This document shows, piece by piece, positions 53,973 to 62,707 of a stretch of DNA of 64,000 nucleotides; the stretch's first letter is position 1; each line of letters opens with the position of its first letter. The stretch lies in contig CAWJLO010000012.1 in assembly GCA_963843685.1 (NCBI GenBank), forward strand, positions 1 through 64,000, in the 5' to 3' direction. This DNA comes from DASQHL01 sp963843685 (GTDB taxonomy: Bacteria; Chloroflexota; Dehalococcoidia; DSTF01; JACRBR01). The notes beneath the pieces were generated by a model. It saw nothing but the letters and a program-made list of their open reading frames with translations. It ran no database searches and was not told the DNA's origin. The position numbers and the translations under genes are program-made.

Positions 53973-54876
53973 CGCGCTCGTCCCCGCGTACAACGAGGAA
54001 CAGAACATCGGCGCGCTGCTGTCGCGGATCGCGGGCGATTCCGGGCGGGACGGCTGGGTGATCGACGACATCATCGTGATCGCCAGCGGCTGCACCGACG
54101 GCACCGTCGAGCGCGCGCAGGCGGCGGCGGACGCGGGGTTGCCGGTAACGGTGGTCAAGCAGGCACGCCGCGAAGGGAAGGCTTCGGCGATCAACGTCGG
54201 GCTCAGCGCGGCGAAGCATGACGTGATCGTGCTGGCGAGCGCGGACGTGCTGCCGGAGCCGGGCGCGGTCGGGGCGTTGCTGCGGGCGATGGAGGCCGGG
54301 CACGTGGGCGTTGCGGGGGCGCGGCCGGTGCCGATGAACTCACCGGAGACGTTCACGGGGTTTGCGGCGAACCTGATGTGGGAGCTGCACCACCTGATCT
54401 CGCTGGGGGCGGAGGAGCCGAAGTGCGGCGAACTGATCGCGTTCCGGCGAGCGAAGGACGGGCGGCCGGTCGTGCCGGCAATCCCGAACGACAGTGCGGT
54501 GGACGAGGTCTCGATCCAGGCGCTCACGCACGCGGCGGGGCTACACAGCGTGTACGTGCCGGAGGCGGTGGTGCGGAACTGGGGGCCTGCCACGGTCGGG
54601 GACTGGTTTCGGCAGCGGCGCCGCATCAATGCGGGACATTTGCTCTCAGAGCGCGAAGGATACGCGCCGGCCACTATGAACGGACCAGCCGTCCTGTCGA
54701 TACTTTGGAAGCACAAGCTTGGCTTCAGGCGCCCTCACTGGCTGGCAGCCGTGCTGGCGCTGGAGGCCGGGGCGAAGATACGCGGCCGCATCGACGTAGC
54801 GCGGGGACACGCGCACGCGGTGTGGGAGGTGGCGACATCGGCGAAGCGGCCGATTGAAGAGGAGGTCGCGCAATGA
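53959..54876 (+). CDS. Family 2 glycosyltransferase
   Basis: 305 aa. ALVPAYNEEQNIGALLSRIA, IVIASGCTDGTVERAQAAAD, REGKASAINVGLSAAKHDVI, then VLASADVLPEPG (acidic metal residue region, Ser-Ala-Asp) and a QRRRINAGHLLSEREG motif near the end (QxxRW-like region). Likely transfers a sugar to a lipid or glycan acceptor. It overlaps the preceding GT2 and the radical SAM gene (four bases), indicating tight co-translation. Sugar and acceptor unknown. Confidence 0.9.
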   Translation: MPNASALVPAYNEEQNIGALLSRIAGDSGRDGWVIDDIIVIASGCTDGTVERAQAAADAGLPVTVVKQARREGKASAINVGLSAAKHDVIVLASADVLPEPGAVGALLRAMEAGHVGVAGARPVPMNSPETFTGFAANLMWELHHLISLGAEEPKCGELIAFRRAKDGRPVVPAIPNDSAVDEVSIQALTHAAGLHSVYVPEAVVRNWGPATVGDWFRQRRRINAGHLLSEREGYAPATMNGPAVLSILWKHKLGFRRPHWLAAVLALEAGAKIRGRIDVARGHAHAVWEVATSAKRPIEEEVAQ

Positions 54877-56021
54877 TGGAGCTGCTGGCGCAGGTGCCGC
54901 GGTACTGGATGTTCCGTCGATTCGGATGGCCGAAGGTGATGCCGGTCAACGTGGCGGTCAGCATCATTTCGACGTGCAACTCCCGGTGCCAGACGTGCAA
55001 CATCTGGCAGAACCACACGCCGGGCGAGGGGAAGGACCTGACGGTCGAAGAGTTCGACCGGGTGTTCCGGTCGCTTGGGAAGATGCCGTACTGGTTCACG
55101 GTGAGCGGCGGCGAGCCGTTCATGCGGAAGGACATCGTCGAAATCTGCAAGAGCCTGTACGACAACTGCCGGCCAGCGCAGATCAACATCCCGACGAACT
55201 CGCTGGTGTGGCGGCCGATCGCGGAGCGCGTGGCGGCGATCGCGGACTACTGCAAGGACAGCCAGCTGGTGATCAACCTGTCGCTGGACGGCGTGGGTGC
55301 GAAGCACGACGAGCTGCGGGGAATCCCGGGCAACTTCGACAAGGTGATGCTGGTGTACCGGCAGCTGCGCGAGCTGAACCGCCCGAACCTGACGATCGGC
55401 GTACACTCGGTGATCTCGAACTTCAACGTGGACCACTTCCCAGAGCTGCACGACTTCGTGGTGAACACGCTGCGGCCGGACTCGTTCATCTCCGAGATCG
55501 CGGAGGAGCGGGTGGAGCTGGGGACGGTGGGGACGGGGATCACGCCGACAGGGGCGGCGTACGCGCGCGCGGTGGACATCATGGCCGGATCGAGCGAGTA
55601 CGAGGCGCACAAGGGGCAGTCGCGGTTCATCCAGGCGTTCCGGCGCAAGTACTACAAGCTGGTCAAGCGGATGCTGGAGACGCAGAAGCAGATGGTGCCG
55701 TGCTACGCCGGCTGGGCTTCGACGCACATCGCGCCGAACGGCGACGTGTGGTCGTGCGCGGTGCGGGCGGAGGCGATCGCCAACCTTCGAGATTACGACT
55801 TCGACTTCAAGCGCATCTGGCTGAGTAACCTGCCGAAGCCGTTGCGCAAGAGCATCCGCGCCGGGGAGTGCGCGTGTCCGCTGGCGAACGCCGCGTACAC
55901 CAGCATCCTGATGGACCCGGGCTCGATGCTGGACGTCAGCGGCAACCTGTGGCAGGAAGTGAAGAAGGAACGTGCCCGTGAGCGTGTATCTCGCGAAGCA
56001 ACCACAGTACGACGCGGCTGA
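54873..56021 (+). CDS. Radical SAM protein
   Basis: 382 aa. The cluster motif is CNSRCQTC (Cys35, 39, 42) after VNVAVSIISTCN; WFTVSGGEPFMRKDI is the GGE SAM-binding motif; VINLSLDG is strand 4. C-terminal cysteines (CYAGW, VWSCAVRAE, GECACPLA) suggest an auxiliary Fe-S cluster as in SPASM/twitch enzymes. The substrate is unknown; placed between a GT2 and DUF362 gene it may modify a polyprenyl lipid or sugar. The end overlaps the DUF362 start by 50 bases. Confidence 0.9.
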   Translation: MMELLAQVPRYWMFRRFGWPKVMPVNVAVSIISTCNSRCQTCNIWQNHTPGEGKDLTVEEFDRVFRSLGKMPYWFTVSGGEPFMRKDIVEICKSLYDNCRPAQINIPTNSLVWRPIAERVAAIADYCKDSQLVINLSLDGVGAKHDELRGIPGNFDKVMLVYRQLRELNRPNLTIGVHSVISNFNVDHFPELHDFVVNTLRPDSFISEIAEERVELGTVGTGITPTGAAYARAVDIMAGSSEYEAHKGQSRFIQAFRRKYYKLVKRMLETQKQMVPCYAGWASTHIAPNGDVWSCAVRAEAIANLRDYDFDFKRIWLSNLPKPLRKSIRAGECACPLANAAYTSILMDPGSMLDVSGNLWQEVKKERARERVSREATTVRRG

Positions 56022-57132
56022 GATCCGCGCCCTGCTGGAGGCGGGGCTGAGCGCGATCGGGGCTGAGCCGCGCGGCCGGACGGCGGTGATCAAGCCGAAC
56101 CTGGTGAACCAGTTCGGGGCGAAGAGCGGGACGACGACGCATCCGGCGGTCGTCGAGGCGGTCTACGGGGCGCTGCGCGACCGCGGATTCAGCGAAATCA
56201 CAATTGCGGACGGGCCATCGATCAACCGACCGGTGGATGAGGTGTTCGCGACGTCCGGCATGCGGGCGCTGGCGGCGCGGCTGGGGGCGCCGCTGGTGGA
56301 TCTGAACCAGGCGCCGCGCCGGAACGTGCCGTGGAAATACGGCGAGCTGCCGCTCCCGGAGGTGATCCTGGACGCGGACTACTACGTTAACGTCCCGAAG
56401 ATGAAGACGCACGTGCGCTGTGGCGTGACGCTGAGCCTCAAGAATCAGCAGGGGATCTGCGACTACGACGAGAAGCGCAACAACCACAAGCGCGGGGTGG
56501 ACGAGCCACTGGGTGAGCTGGGCAAGATCCTGAAGCCGAACCTGATCGTGCTCGACGGAGTCGAGGGGATGGAGGGGAACGGCCCGACACACGGGAGCCG
56601 CAACGCGCCGGGCAGGTTCGCCGTTGGCACGGATCTGGTCGAGTTCGACACAGTCGTGGCACAGGTAATGGGCTTCGGCGTGGACGAGGTGCCGATGATC
56701 GCGCACGCGACGACGCAGCCCAGCGAGCCAGTGGTGCGCGGGCTTTCGATCGAGGAAGCGCGTGTGCCGTTCAAGCGGCCGAACGCGGGCGATTACGACA
56801 AGCTGTTCGGGCTGCGAGCGTGGGCGAACGTGCGGTCATGCAACGGCTGCGACCTGCACTGGAGCACGGCGAAGGAAATGATGATGTCGAGCCCGCGGGC
56901 GATGCTCAAGTACGGGCCCGGGCTGGCTTCGAAGATCCTGCTGGGCCATGTGGACGTGATGAAGGGCGAGCAGTCGCACGTACCGGATGACCACGGCAAG
57001 CTGATCTTCATGGGCGACTGCGCGGCGGACCTGATGCCAGAGTACGACGGGACGTTCGTGCCGGGCTGCCCGCCGGACCCGGAGGCGATCCTGGACGCGC
57101 TGGCACACGCGGGGGCGATGGAGCAGTCGTGA
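55972..57132 (+). CDS. DUF362 protein
   Basis: 386 aa. MPVSVYLAKQPQYDAAEIRA, then TAVIKPNLVNQFGAKSGTTT, EITIADGPSINRPVDEVFAT, NVPKMKTHVRCGVTLSLKNQ (typical DUF362 Asn-Val-Pro-Lys-xKTH), and VRSCNGCDLHWS. DUF362 members are often annotated ferredoxin-like, but here no CxxCxxCxxxC cluster is seen, only isolated Cys. It has no known reaction. It overlaps the radical SAM gene and the GtrA gene, so it is part of the same operon. Confidence 0.88.
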   Translation: MPVSVYLAKQPQYDAAEIRALLEAGLSAIGAEPRGRTAVIKPNLVNQFGAKSGTTTHPAVVEAVYGALRDRGFSEITIADGPSINRPVDEVFATSGMRALAARLGAPLVDLNQAPRRNVPWKYGELPLPEVILDADYYVNVPKMKTHVRCGVTLSLKNQQGICDYDEKRNNHKRGVDEPLGELGKILKPNLIVLDGVEGMEGNGPTHGSRNAPGRFAVGTDLVEFDTVVAQVMGFGVDEVPMIAHATTQPSEPVVRGLSIEEARVPFKRPNAGDYDKLFGLRAWANVRSCNGCDLHWSTAKEMMMSSPRAMLKYGPGLASKILLGHVDVMKGEQSHVPDDHGKLIFMGDCAADLMPEYDGTFVPGCPPDPEAILDALAHAGAMEQS

Positions 57133-57680
57133 ACGAGATCGAAGCCATGGCCGTCACCGCGGAGGGGGCGGCTCTGCCGCAGCGAAAGCGGGACCGCGTG
57201 CGTTCGCTGACGCAGCGGCTGTGGAAGAACCCCGAAGCGCAGCTGACGGCGCGCTATCTGCTGGTCGCGGCGGTGATCGGGCTACCGGCGTCGATCATTC
57301 AGCTGGCGATCATGGTGCACCTGTACTGGATGGTGATCGGCGGGTACAGCGCGTTGACGCTAAACGCGATGGTGGTGCTGAACTTCGAGATCAGCGTGCT
57401 CCGCAACTACGTCGGGCACTGCTCATTCACGTGGAGAATGAAGCCGACGTGGCGGAGATTCCGGCACCTGCACGTGGCGGCGATTGGCGCATTCCTGATT
57501 TCGCTCGTCATGTTCAACGTCACCTATCACGCCGCAACGTTCCTGGCAGACGATACGCACTGGCGAATCGCGTTCGCACAGTTCTGCGGGGCGTCGTCCG
57601 GGTTCATGCTGAACTTCGGTTACAACAAGTTCAAGACCTTCGTCAGGGAGGGCGTCATCGAAGAGGGGGGCCTTCCATGA
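57129..57680 (+). CDS. GtrA-family membrane protein
   Basis: 183 aa. About four membrane segments: LVAAVIGLPASIIQLAIMVH, GYSALTLNAMVVLNFEISVL, AAIGAFLISLVMFNVTYHAA and FAQFCGASSGFMLNFGYNKF, with the FRHLHVAAIG basic loop. The last, GFMLNFGYNKFKTF, is the GtrA signature (NFxxxxxWVF-like). GtrA proteins are thought to flip or translocate undecaprenyl-linked glucose. It sits between DUF362 (four-base overlap) and epimerase (four-base overlap). Confidence 0.88.
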   Translation: MNEIEAMAVTAEGAALPQRKRDRVRSLTQRLWKNPEAQLTARYLLVAAVIGLPASIIQLAIMVHLYWMVIGGYSALTLNAMVVLNFEISVLRNYVGHCSFTWRMKPTWRRFRHLHVAAIGAFLISLVMFNVTYHAATFLADDTHWRIAFAQFCGASSGFMLNFGYNKFKTFVREGVIEEGGLP

Positions 57681-58723
57681 GGGTGCTCGTAACCGGCGCG
57701 AGCGGGTTCGTCGGACAGCACGTCGCCCGCCGATTGAAGGGCGATGCCGACGTGGCCGTGCTGGCGCGCAACAGCGCGAAGGCACGGGCAGCATGCGGCG
57801 ATGGGGTGGAGATACGCGACGGCGACTTCCGCGACGCGCGGGCGATGCGAGCGGCGCTGGAGGGGATCGACGTCCTCTATCACATTGGAGCGCGCCGGGA
57901 CCACTGGGGGCTGCCGTACCGCGAATACTACACGTCGAATGTCGAGGGCACTGAGAACGTGATGGAAGCGGCGCGGGCGGCAGGTGTGTCCAAGATCGTG
58001 TACTGCAGCTCAGTCGGGGTGTACGGATATGACTTCGAGTACCGGCCAGTCGACGAAGCGCATCCCTTCGGGCGGCATCTGAGCTACTACCACAAGAGCA
58101 AGATGCTGGCGGAGCAGGTCGTCGACCGGTCGGGCTTGCCGGTGATCACGGTGCGCCCGGGCTGGATCTACGGACCGAACGACGACGGCGGTGGCGTGAC
58201 GCAGATGCTGCTCAAGCTCTCCAAAGGGCAGTTCGCATTCGTGGGCTCCGCCCGCAACCGCGTGCACCCGGTGCACATCGACGACGTAAGCGAAGGCATC
58301 CTGGCTGCGGGCCGGTGCGAAGCGTTCGGCGAGAAGTTCCTGCTCGTTGGGCCGCAGGTCTTGACGTTCCATGAGTACGTGCTGGCGATGTGCCGCGCGC
58401 TCGGTGTGGAGCTGCCGAAGCTGCACGTGCCGTACGCGCTGGGGCTGCTGGCGTGCTACGGACTCGAGCCGGCGTGGCTGGTGAAGAACCGCCTCATCGG
58501 AAAGGGCCTGCTGGGAGACAAGCCACCGGTCACGCGCGATACGCTCCACGGCGTCGCGGAGGACTGTGTGTTTGATACGGCCAAGACGACCCGCATGCTG
58601 GGCCACACCCCGCGCGTCGGCGTGGACGAGGGGCTGGCACAGACGGTGCGCTGGCTCGCGGGGACGGGCCGGCTGCCGGGTCCGGTGGCGGCCCGGCTAG
58701 CCGGCGAGACGGCGGCCCGCTAG
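57677..58723 (+). CDS. NAD-dependent sugar epimerase/dehydratase (SDR extended)
   Basis: 348 aa. MRVLVTGASGFVGQHVARRL (GxxGxxG NAD site), VYCSSVGVYGYD, YYHKSKMLAEQVV (YxxxK catalytic), RPGWIYGPNDDGGGVT. It belongs to the extended SDR class such as hopanoid-associated sugar epimerases or dihydroflavonol reductase-like proteins; C-terminal half is shorter on NDP-sugar-binding clues. It follows GtrA directly. It probably modifies an NDP-sugar or lipid in the same pathway. Confidence 0.9.
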   Translation: MRVLVTGASGFVGQHVARRLKGDADVAVLARNSAKARAACGDGVEIRDGDFRDARAMRAALEGIDVLYHIGARRDHWGLPYREYYTSNVEGTENVMEAARAAGVSKIVYCSSVGVYGYDFEYRPVDEAHPFGRHLSYYHKSKMLAEQVVDRSGLPVITVRPGWIYGPNDDGGGVTQMLLKLSKGQFAFVGSARNRVHPVHIDDVSEGILAAGRCEAFGEKFLLVGPQVLTFHEYVLAMCRALGVELPKLHVPYALGLLACYGLEPAWLVKNRLIGKGLLGDKPPVTRDTLHGVAEDCVFDTAKTTRMLGHTPRVGVDEGLAQTVRWLAGTGRLPGPVAARLAGETAAR

Positions 58724-58728
58724 CACGC

Positions 58729-60627
58729 ATGTCGAATACGTCGGTCGCCGCGTCTGTGAGCGCCTCCGATTCACAAACCCGAGCATGGACGCAGACGGCT
58801 TTGTTGGTGGCGCGCCGCCATGCGGCGGGCATCGCCGTGGCGCTGCTACTAGCGGCGGTCGTGGTGCTCCCGCGCTGGTGGATGTTGACTACGCCGGCGC
58901 CCGATGGCGTGCGCGTGCCGATCAGTTTCTGGGGTGGAAACGGCCAGATCAACGATGAGGTGCGCGAGTTCTCGGCGATCCGGCAGGCGTACGACGGCAA
59001 ACTGCCGGTGCGGTCGCCCTTCCTCTCGAACCACGCCGACGCGTCGCTGCAGGCCGAGGCCGAATGGCAGGAGGTGATCGGCATCCTGGGGCACGTGACC
59101 GGCGGGCCATTCTGGGCGCTGGCGATCGTGACCACGGTGATGGCGGCGTCGGCACTGCTCCTCTTGTACACGCTGAGCCTGCGCCTCAGCGGATCACGGC
59201 TTGTTGCCGCCGCGATCCTCCCGATCGCGATCGCGGGGACGGAGGTATTCATCCGAGGCTCGGGGTTATGGGCGCTGCACGATCCGCACTTCATCAAACA
59301 GGTGATCACGGCGGACCCGCTGAGGGAATATCTCTACTGGTCGCGGTTCCTGTGGCCGGTGATGGTGATGGCGCCGTTCTTCGCGGTGGTGATAGCGCTG
59401 CCGCGTGCGGTCGACAAGGACGACTGGCGCTGGAGCGCGGTCGCGGCCGTCGGACTGGCGATGCTGGTGTACTCGTACGTGTACTTCTGGACGACGATGG
59501 CGCTGGGGGTCGGCGCGTGGGGAGCGTGGCTGCTCTACCGGCGCGAGTTCGAGTCGTTCCGCCGACTCGCCATCGTCTGCGGGGCCGCTACGCTCCTCGC
59601 CGCTCCGGAACTGGCGATCACGGTGAAGAAGGCCCTGTCCTCCACGGCCGACGTGCAGGCGCGGGTTGGGATTCAGTCCAAGGGAATCAGTTTACGACCG
59701 TACGCGCAGCGGCTCCTCCTCGGCGCTCCATTCTTCTACGGGATGTGGAAGGGCCGCGTGCGCCACGGCATGCTCTACTCCTGCCTCTTCGTCGCGCCGA
59801 TCGTGTTGGCGAGCGTCCACGGAGTGATCCCGCAGGAGTGGCACTACACGTCGCAGGTGTTCTGCGGCTTCGCGATACCGGCGATCGTCGCGGGCGGAGC
59901 GGGACTGGTTAACGTGCTCCCGCCCGAGGGCGTCCGGAAGGCCGTCGCGGGAGTCGCCGCGCTTGCGGTGGTATCGACGGTATATATCGTCGCATTCCAG
60001 ATCCGGGCGCTTCACGAGCTGAACCCCGTGTACGCCGTCAGTCAGAATGAGTACGACGCACTCATGTGGGTGCGCGCCAACGTGCGCGGGAACCAGACGG
60101 TCGTCAGCCCGAGCCTCACGACGACCTGGAACCTGGCGGCACTCACGCCCGCATCGGAGTACATCACAAGCGGCTACAATCCCGTCGCGGGCGACGACGA
60201 GCTCATCGACCGGTTTCTCCGCGTGTCGATCGCGTACGGATACTCGGAGAGCGCGATCTTTGATCGCCTGCAGGTGCATCACGCACCGTGGGACGGAGCC
60301 GACTACGAGCCGGACACGTTAATGCGTGAGACCGAGGACAGCGTGGTGTACTTTACGTTCTTTGAAGAGTGGAACTATCCGGACCAGCTGGCGCAGCGAG
60401 TTCCCGAGTGGCGCGAGCGCTACGAGGAGCTAAAGGATCGGTCGGACGTCATCGCGGCGTATCCCGCGGACTACCTGTACTGCGGCGAGCGGGAGCGGAT
60501 GTGGCCGGTCGAAGATCCGCCGTCGGGGATCTACGTGACGGTGGCATTCCACGAGGGCACGGTCACGATCTACCGGCTGACGGACAAGTCAGATCCGAAC
60601 GCGCAGCCCTTCAAGGGGTGCGAGTAG
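58729..60627 (+). CDS. Large polytopic membrane protein, GT-C-like (paralogue 1)
   Basis: 632 aa. About ten membrane segments in the first two-thirds (for example AGIAVALLLAAVVVLPRWWM, FWALAIVTTVMAASALLLLY, FLWPVMVMAPFFAVVIALP), a periplasmic C-terminal domain (from ~480) with ESAIFDRLQVHHAPWDGADY and WNYPDQLAQRVPEWRERYEE and two late cysteines (YLYCGERERMW; FKGCE). The overall plan resembles GT-C glycosyltransferases, but no clear DxD/ExD after the first segment was found. It is followed by a paralogue. Probably acts in the surface glycan pathway of this operon. Confidence 0.72.
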   Translation: MSNTSVAASVSASDSQTRAWTQTALLVARRHAAGIAVALLLAAVVVLPRWWMLTTPAPDGVRVPISFWGGNGQINDEVREFSAIRQAYDGKLPVRSPFLSNHADASLQAEAEWQEVIGILGHVTGGPFWALAIVTTVMAASALLLLYTLSLRLSGSRLVAAAILPIAIAGTEVFIRGSGLWALHDPHFIKQVITADPLREYLYWSRFLWPVMVMAPFFAVVIALPRAVDKDDWRWSAVAAVGLAMLVYSYVYFWTTMALGVGAWGAWLLYRREFESFRRLAIVCGAATLLAAPELAITVKKALSSTADVQARVGIQSKGISLRPYAQRLLLGAPFFYGMWKGRVRHGMLYSCLFVAPIVLASVHGVIPQEWHYTSQVFCGFAIPAIVAGGAGLVNVLPPEGVRKAVAGVAALAVVSTVYIVAFQIRALHELNPVYAVSQNEYDALMWVRANVRGNQTVVSPSLTTTWNLAALTPASEYITSGYNPVAGDDELIDRFLRVSIAYGYSESAIFDRLQVHHAPWDGADYEPDTLMRETEDSVVYFTFFEEWNYPDQLAQRVPEWRERYEELKDRSDVIAAYPADYLYCGERERMWPVEDPPSGIYVTVAFHEGTVTIYRLTDKSDPNAQPFKGCE

Positions 60628-60814
60628 GCGCGCGACGGGGCGGGAGTCCTGCGTGGATCGCCTATTGACATAGACGGAAGCCGTCAGCGCACTCAGGCGC
60701 TTGAATGAACCGCAGCGACCGCACTGCGTCGATCCGGGTCGCGAGTCCGCGGCCAAAAGCGGAGGCGCGCAATCGGCGGGAGCGGGCCGCAGATCGGCCG
60801 TGGGGGACTGGAGG

Positions 60815-62686
60815 ATGTCGAGGACTACCGAGTCGAAGGTCACGATGTTCCAGCCGGTGGTTGGCTTTCTGCGGCGACACGGGGTCGGGATAGGCGTTGC
60901 CCTCATCCTGGCGGGGGTGCTCGTGCTGCCCCGGTGGTGGATGCTGACGACGCCGGCGCCGGACGGCGTGCGGGTGCCGTTCACCCTGTGGGGGGGCAGC
61001 GGCCAGAGCGTCGACGAAGCACGCGAGTTCTCCACGATCCGACAGGCGTACGACGGCAAGCTGCCGGTGCGAGGGCCGTACCTGGCGAACCATCGCGACG
61101 CCGCGATGCAGACCGGCGCGGGGTGGTCGGAGGCCATCGGCATCCTCGGCCACGTGACCGGAGGGCCGTTCTGGGCGCTGGCGATCATCACGACGTTGAT
61201 GGCGACGGCGGGGATGCTCCTCTTCTACTGGCTGGGGGTTCGGCTGACGGGATCACGCCTCGTCGCCATCGCGGCCATGCCGATCGCAATCGCCGGGGCA
61301 CAGGTGTTCATCCGCGGCGACGGCCTAGCCGCCCTGCGGCACCCGTATTTCATCAGACAGATCCTGACGGCAGACCCGTTGCGGGAGTTCCTGTACTGGT
61401 CGCGGTTCCTGTGGCCCATCATGGTGATGGCCCCGTTCTTCGCGGTCGTGCTTGCGCTGCCGCGCGTCGTCGACAGGGGAGACTGGCGGTGGGGCACCGT
61501 CGCCACAGTGGGTCTGGCACTGCTGGTGTACTCCTACGTGTTCTTCTGGACGGCGATGGCGTTCGCGGTCGCGATGTGGGGGGCGTGGCTCCTCTACAGG
61601 CGCGAGTTCGAGTCGTTCAGGCGGCTGGCGATCGTGTGCGTAGCGGCGACGATCCTGGCGCTGCCGGAGCTGGCGATCACTTTGACCAAGTCGGTCACGT
61701 CCACGCCAGACATACAGGCGCGGGTGGGGCTGGAGCAGAAAGGCATCGATCTGCGGCCCTACTGGCAGCGGCTGCTGATCGGCATCCCGTTCTTCTACGG
61801 GTTGTGGAAGGGACGGGTGCAGCACGGGATGCTGTACGCTTGCATCTTCGTCGCGCCGGTGCTCCTCGCGGGCATCAAGGGCATCATGCCGCAGCAATGG
61901 CACTATCAATCGCAGGTGTTCACTGGCTTCGCGATACCGGCGGTGCTCGCCGGCGGCGCAGGTCTCCTGACGATGCTCCCCCCGCAAGGCAGCCGCGTGG
62001 CGATGGCGGGGCTCGGCGCGGCGGCGGTGGCCTGCACGGCGTACACCTTCGCGTTCCAAGCGCAGGCACTCCACCAACTCAACCCGGTGTACAGCGTCAG
62101 CCGGGACGAGTACGACGGGATGCGGTGGGTGCGGGCGCACGTGCACGGCGATGAGACGGTGGTCAGCCCGAGCATCGTCACGAACTGGAACCTGGCCGAC
62201 CTCACTCCGGCGTCCGAGTACATCATGAGCGGCTACAACCCGGTCGCCGACGACAGCGAGCTGATGGACCGGTTCCTGCGCGTATCGATCGCCTACGGGT
62301 ACTCGGAGGATGAGATCTTCAGCCGACTCAACCCCCGGCCTGCGCCCTGGGACAGAGACGACGACGACCCCGACGAGCTGATAGGGGACACAGAGAACAG
62401 CGTCGTGTACTTCACCTTCTACTCGGAGTGGGACCATCCGAACCGGGTGCGGCGGCGGATCAGCGGATGGCGCGAGCGCTACGAGCGGCTGGCGGACCGC
62501 TCTAACGTGCTCAGCGCGTATCCGGCGGAGTATCTCTACTGCGGCGAGCGGGAGCGGATGTGGCCGGTCGACGACCCGCCGTCAGGGATCTACGTGACGG
62601 TGGCGTTCCACCAGGGCACGGTGACGATCTACAAGCTAGTGAGTGCGAAGAGCCGGAACGCGGAGCCATTCGAAGGCTGCACGTGA
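60815..62686 (+). CDS. Large polytopic membrane protein, GT-C-like (paralogue 2)
   Basis: 623 aa from ATG 60815 (MSRTTESKVTMFQPVVGFLR). Clearly homologous to the preceding gene throughout: VLPRWWMLTTPAPDGVRVPF, GHVTGGPFWALAII, TPASEYIMSGYNPVADDSEL, EYLYCGERERMWPVDDPPSG, ending FEGCT. The two probably arose by tandem duplication; divergence is spread over the whole length, so it is not recent. The two Cys near the C-terminus are kept. The gap between the genes is 187 bases, with an upstream in-frame extension that looks non-native. Confidence 0.72.
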   Translation: MSRTTESKVTMFQPVVGFLRRHGVGIGVALILAGVLVLPRWWMLTTPAPDGVRVPFTLWGGSGQSVDEAREFSTIRQAYDGKLPVRGPYLANHRDAAMQTGAGWSEAIGILGHVTGGPFWALAIITTLMATAGMLLFYWLGVRLTGSRLVAIAAMPIAIAGAQVFIRGDGLAALRHPYFIRQILTADPLREFLYWSRFLWPIMVMAPFFAVVLALPRVVDRGDWRWGTVATVGLALLVYSYVFFWTAMAFAVAMWGAWLLYRREFESFRRLAIVCVAATILALPELAITLTKSVTSTPDIQARVGLEQKGIDLRPYWQRLLIGIPFFYGLWKGRVQHGMLYACIFVAPVLLAGIKGIMPQQWHYQSQVFTGFAIPAVLAGGAGLLTMLPPQGSRVAMAGLGAAAVACTAYTFAFQAQALHQLNPVYSVSRDEYDGMRWVRAHVHGDETVVSPSIVTNWNLADLTPASEYIMSGYNPVADDSELMDRFLRVSIAYGYSEDEIFSRLNPRPAPWDRDDDDPDELIGDTENSVVYFTFYSEWDHPNRVRRRISGWRERYERLADRSNVLSAYPAEYLYCGERERMWPVDDPPSGIYVTVAFHQGTVTIYKLVSAKSRNAEPFEGCT

Positions 62687-62707
62687 GCCGCGGGCACGAG
62701 GGCACAA

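Noticed and set aside
55972..57132. Ferredoxin-type 4Fe-4S domain in the DUF362 protein.
   Set aside because: The expected CxxCxxCxxxC motif is absent; only scattered Cys such as SCNGCD.
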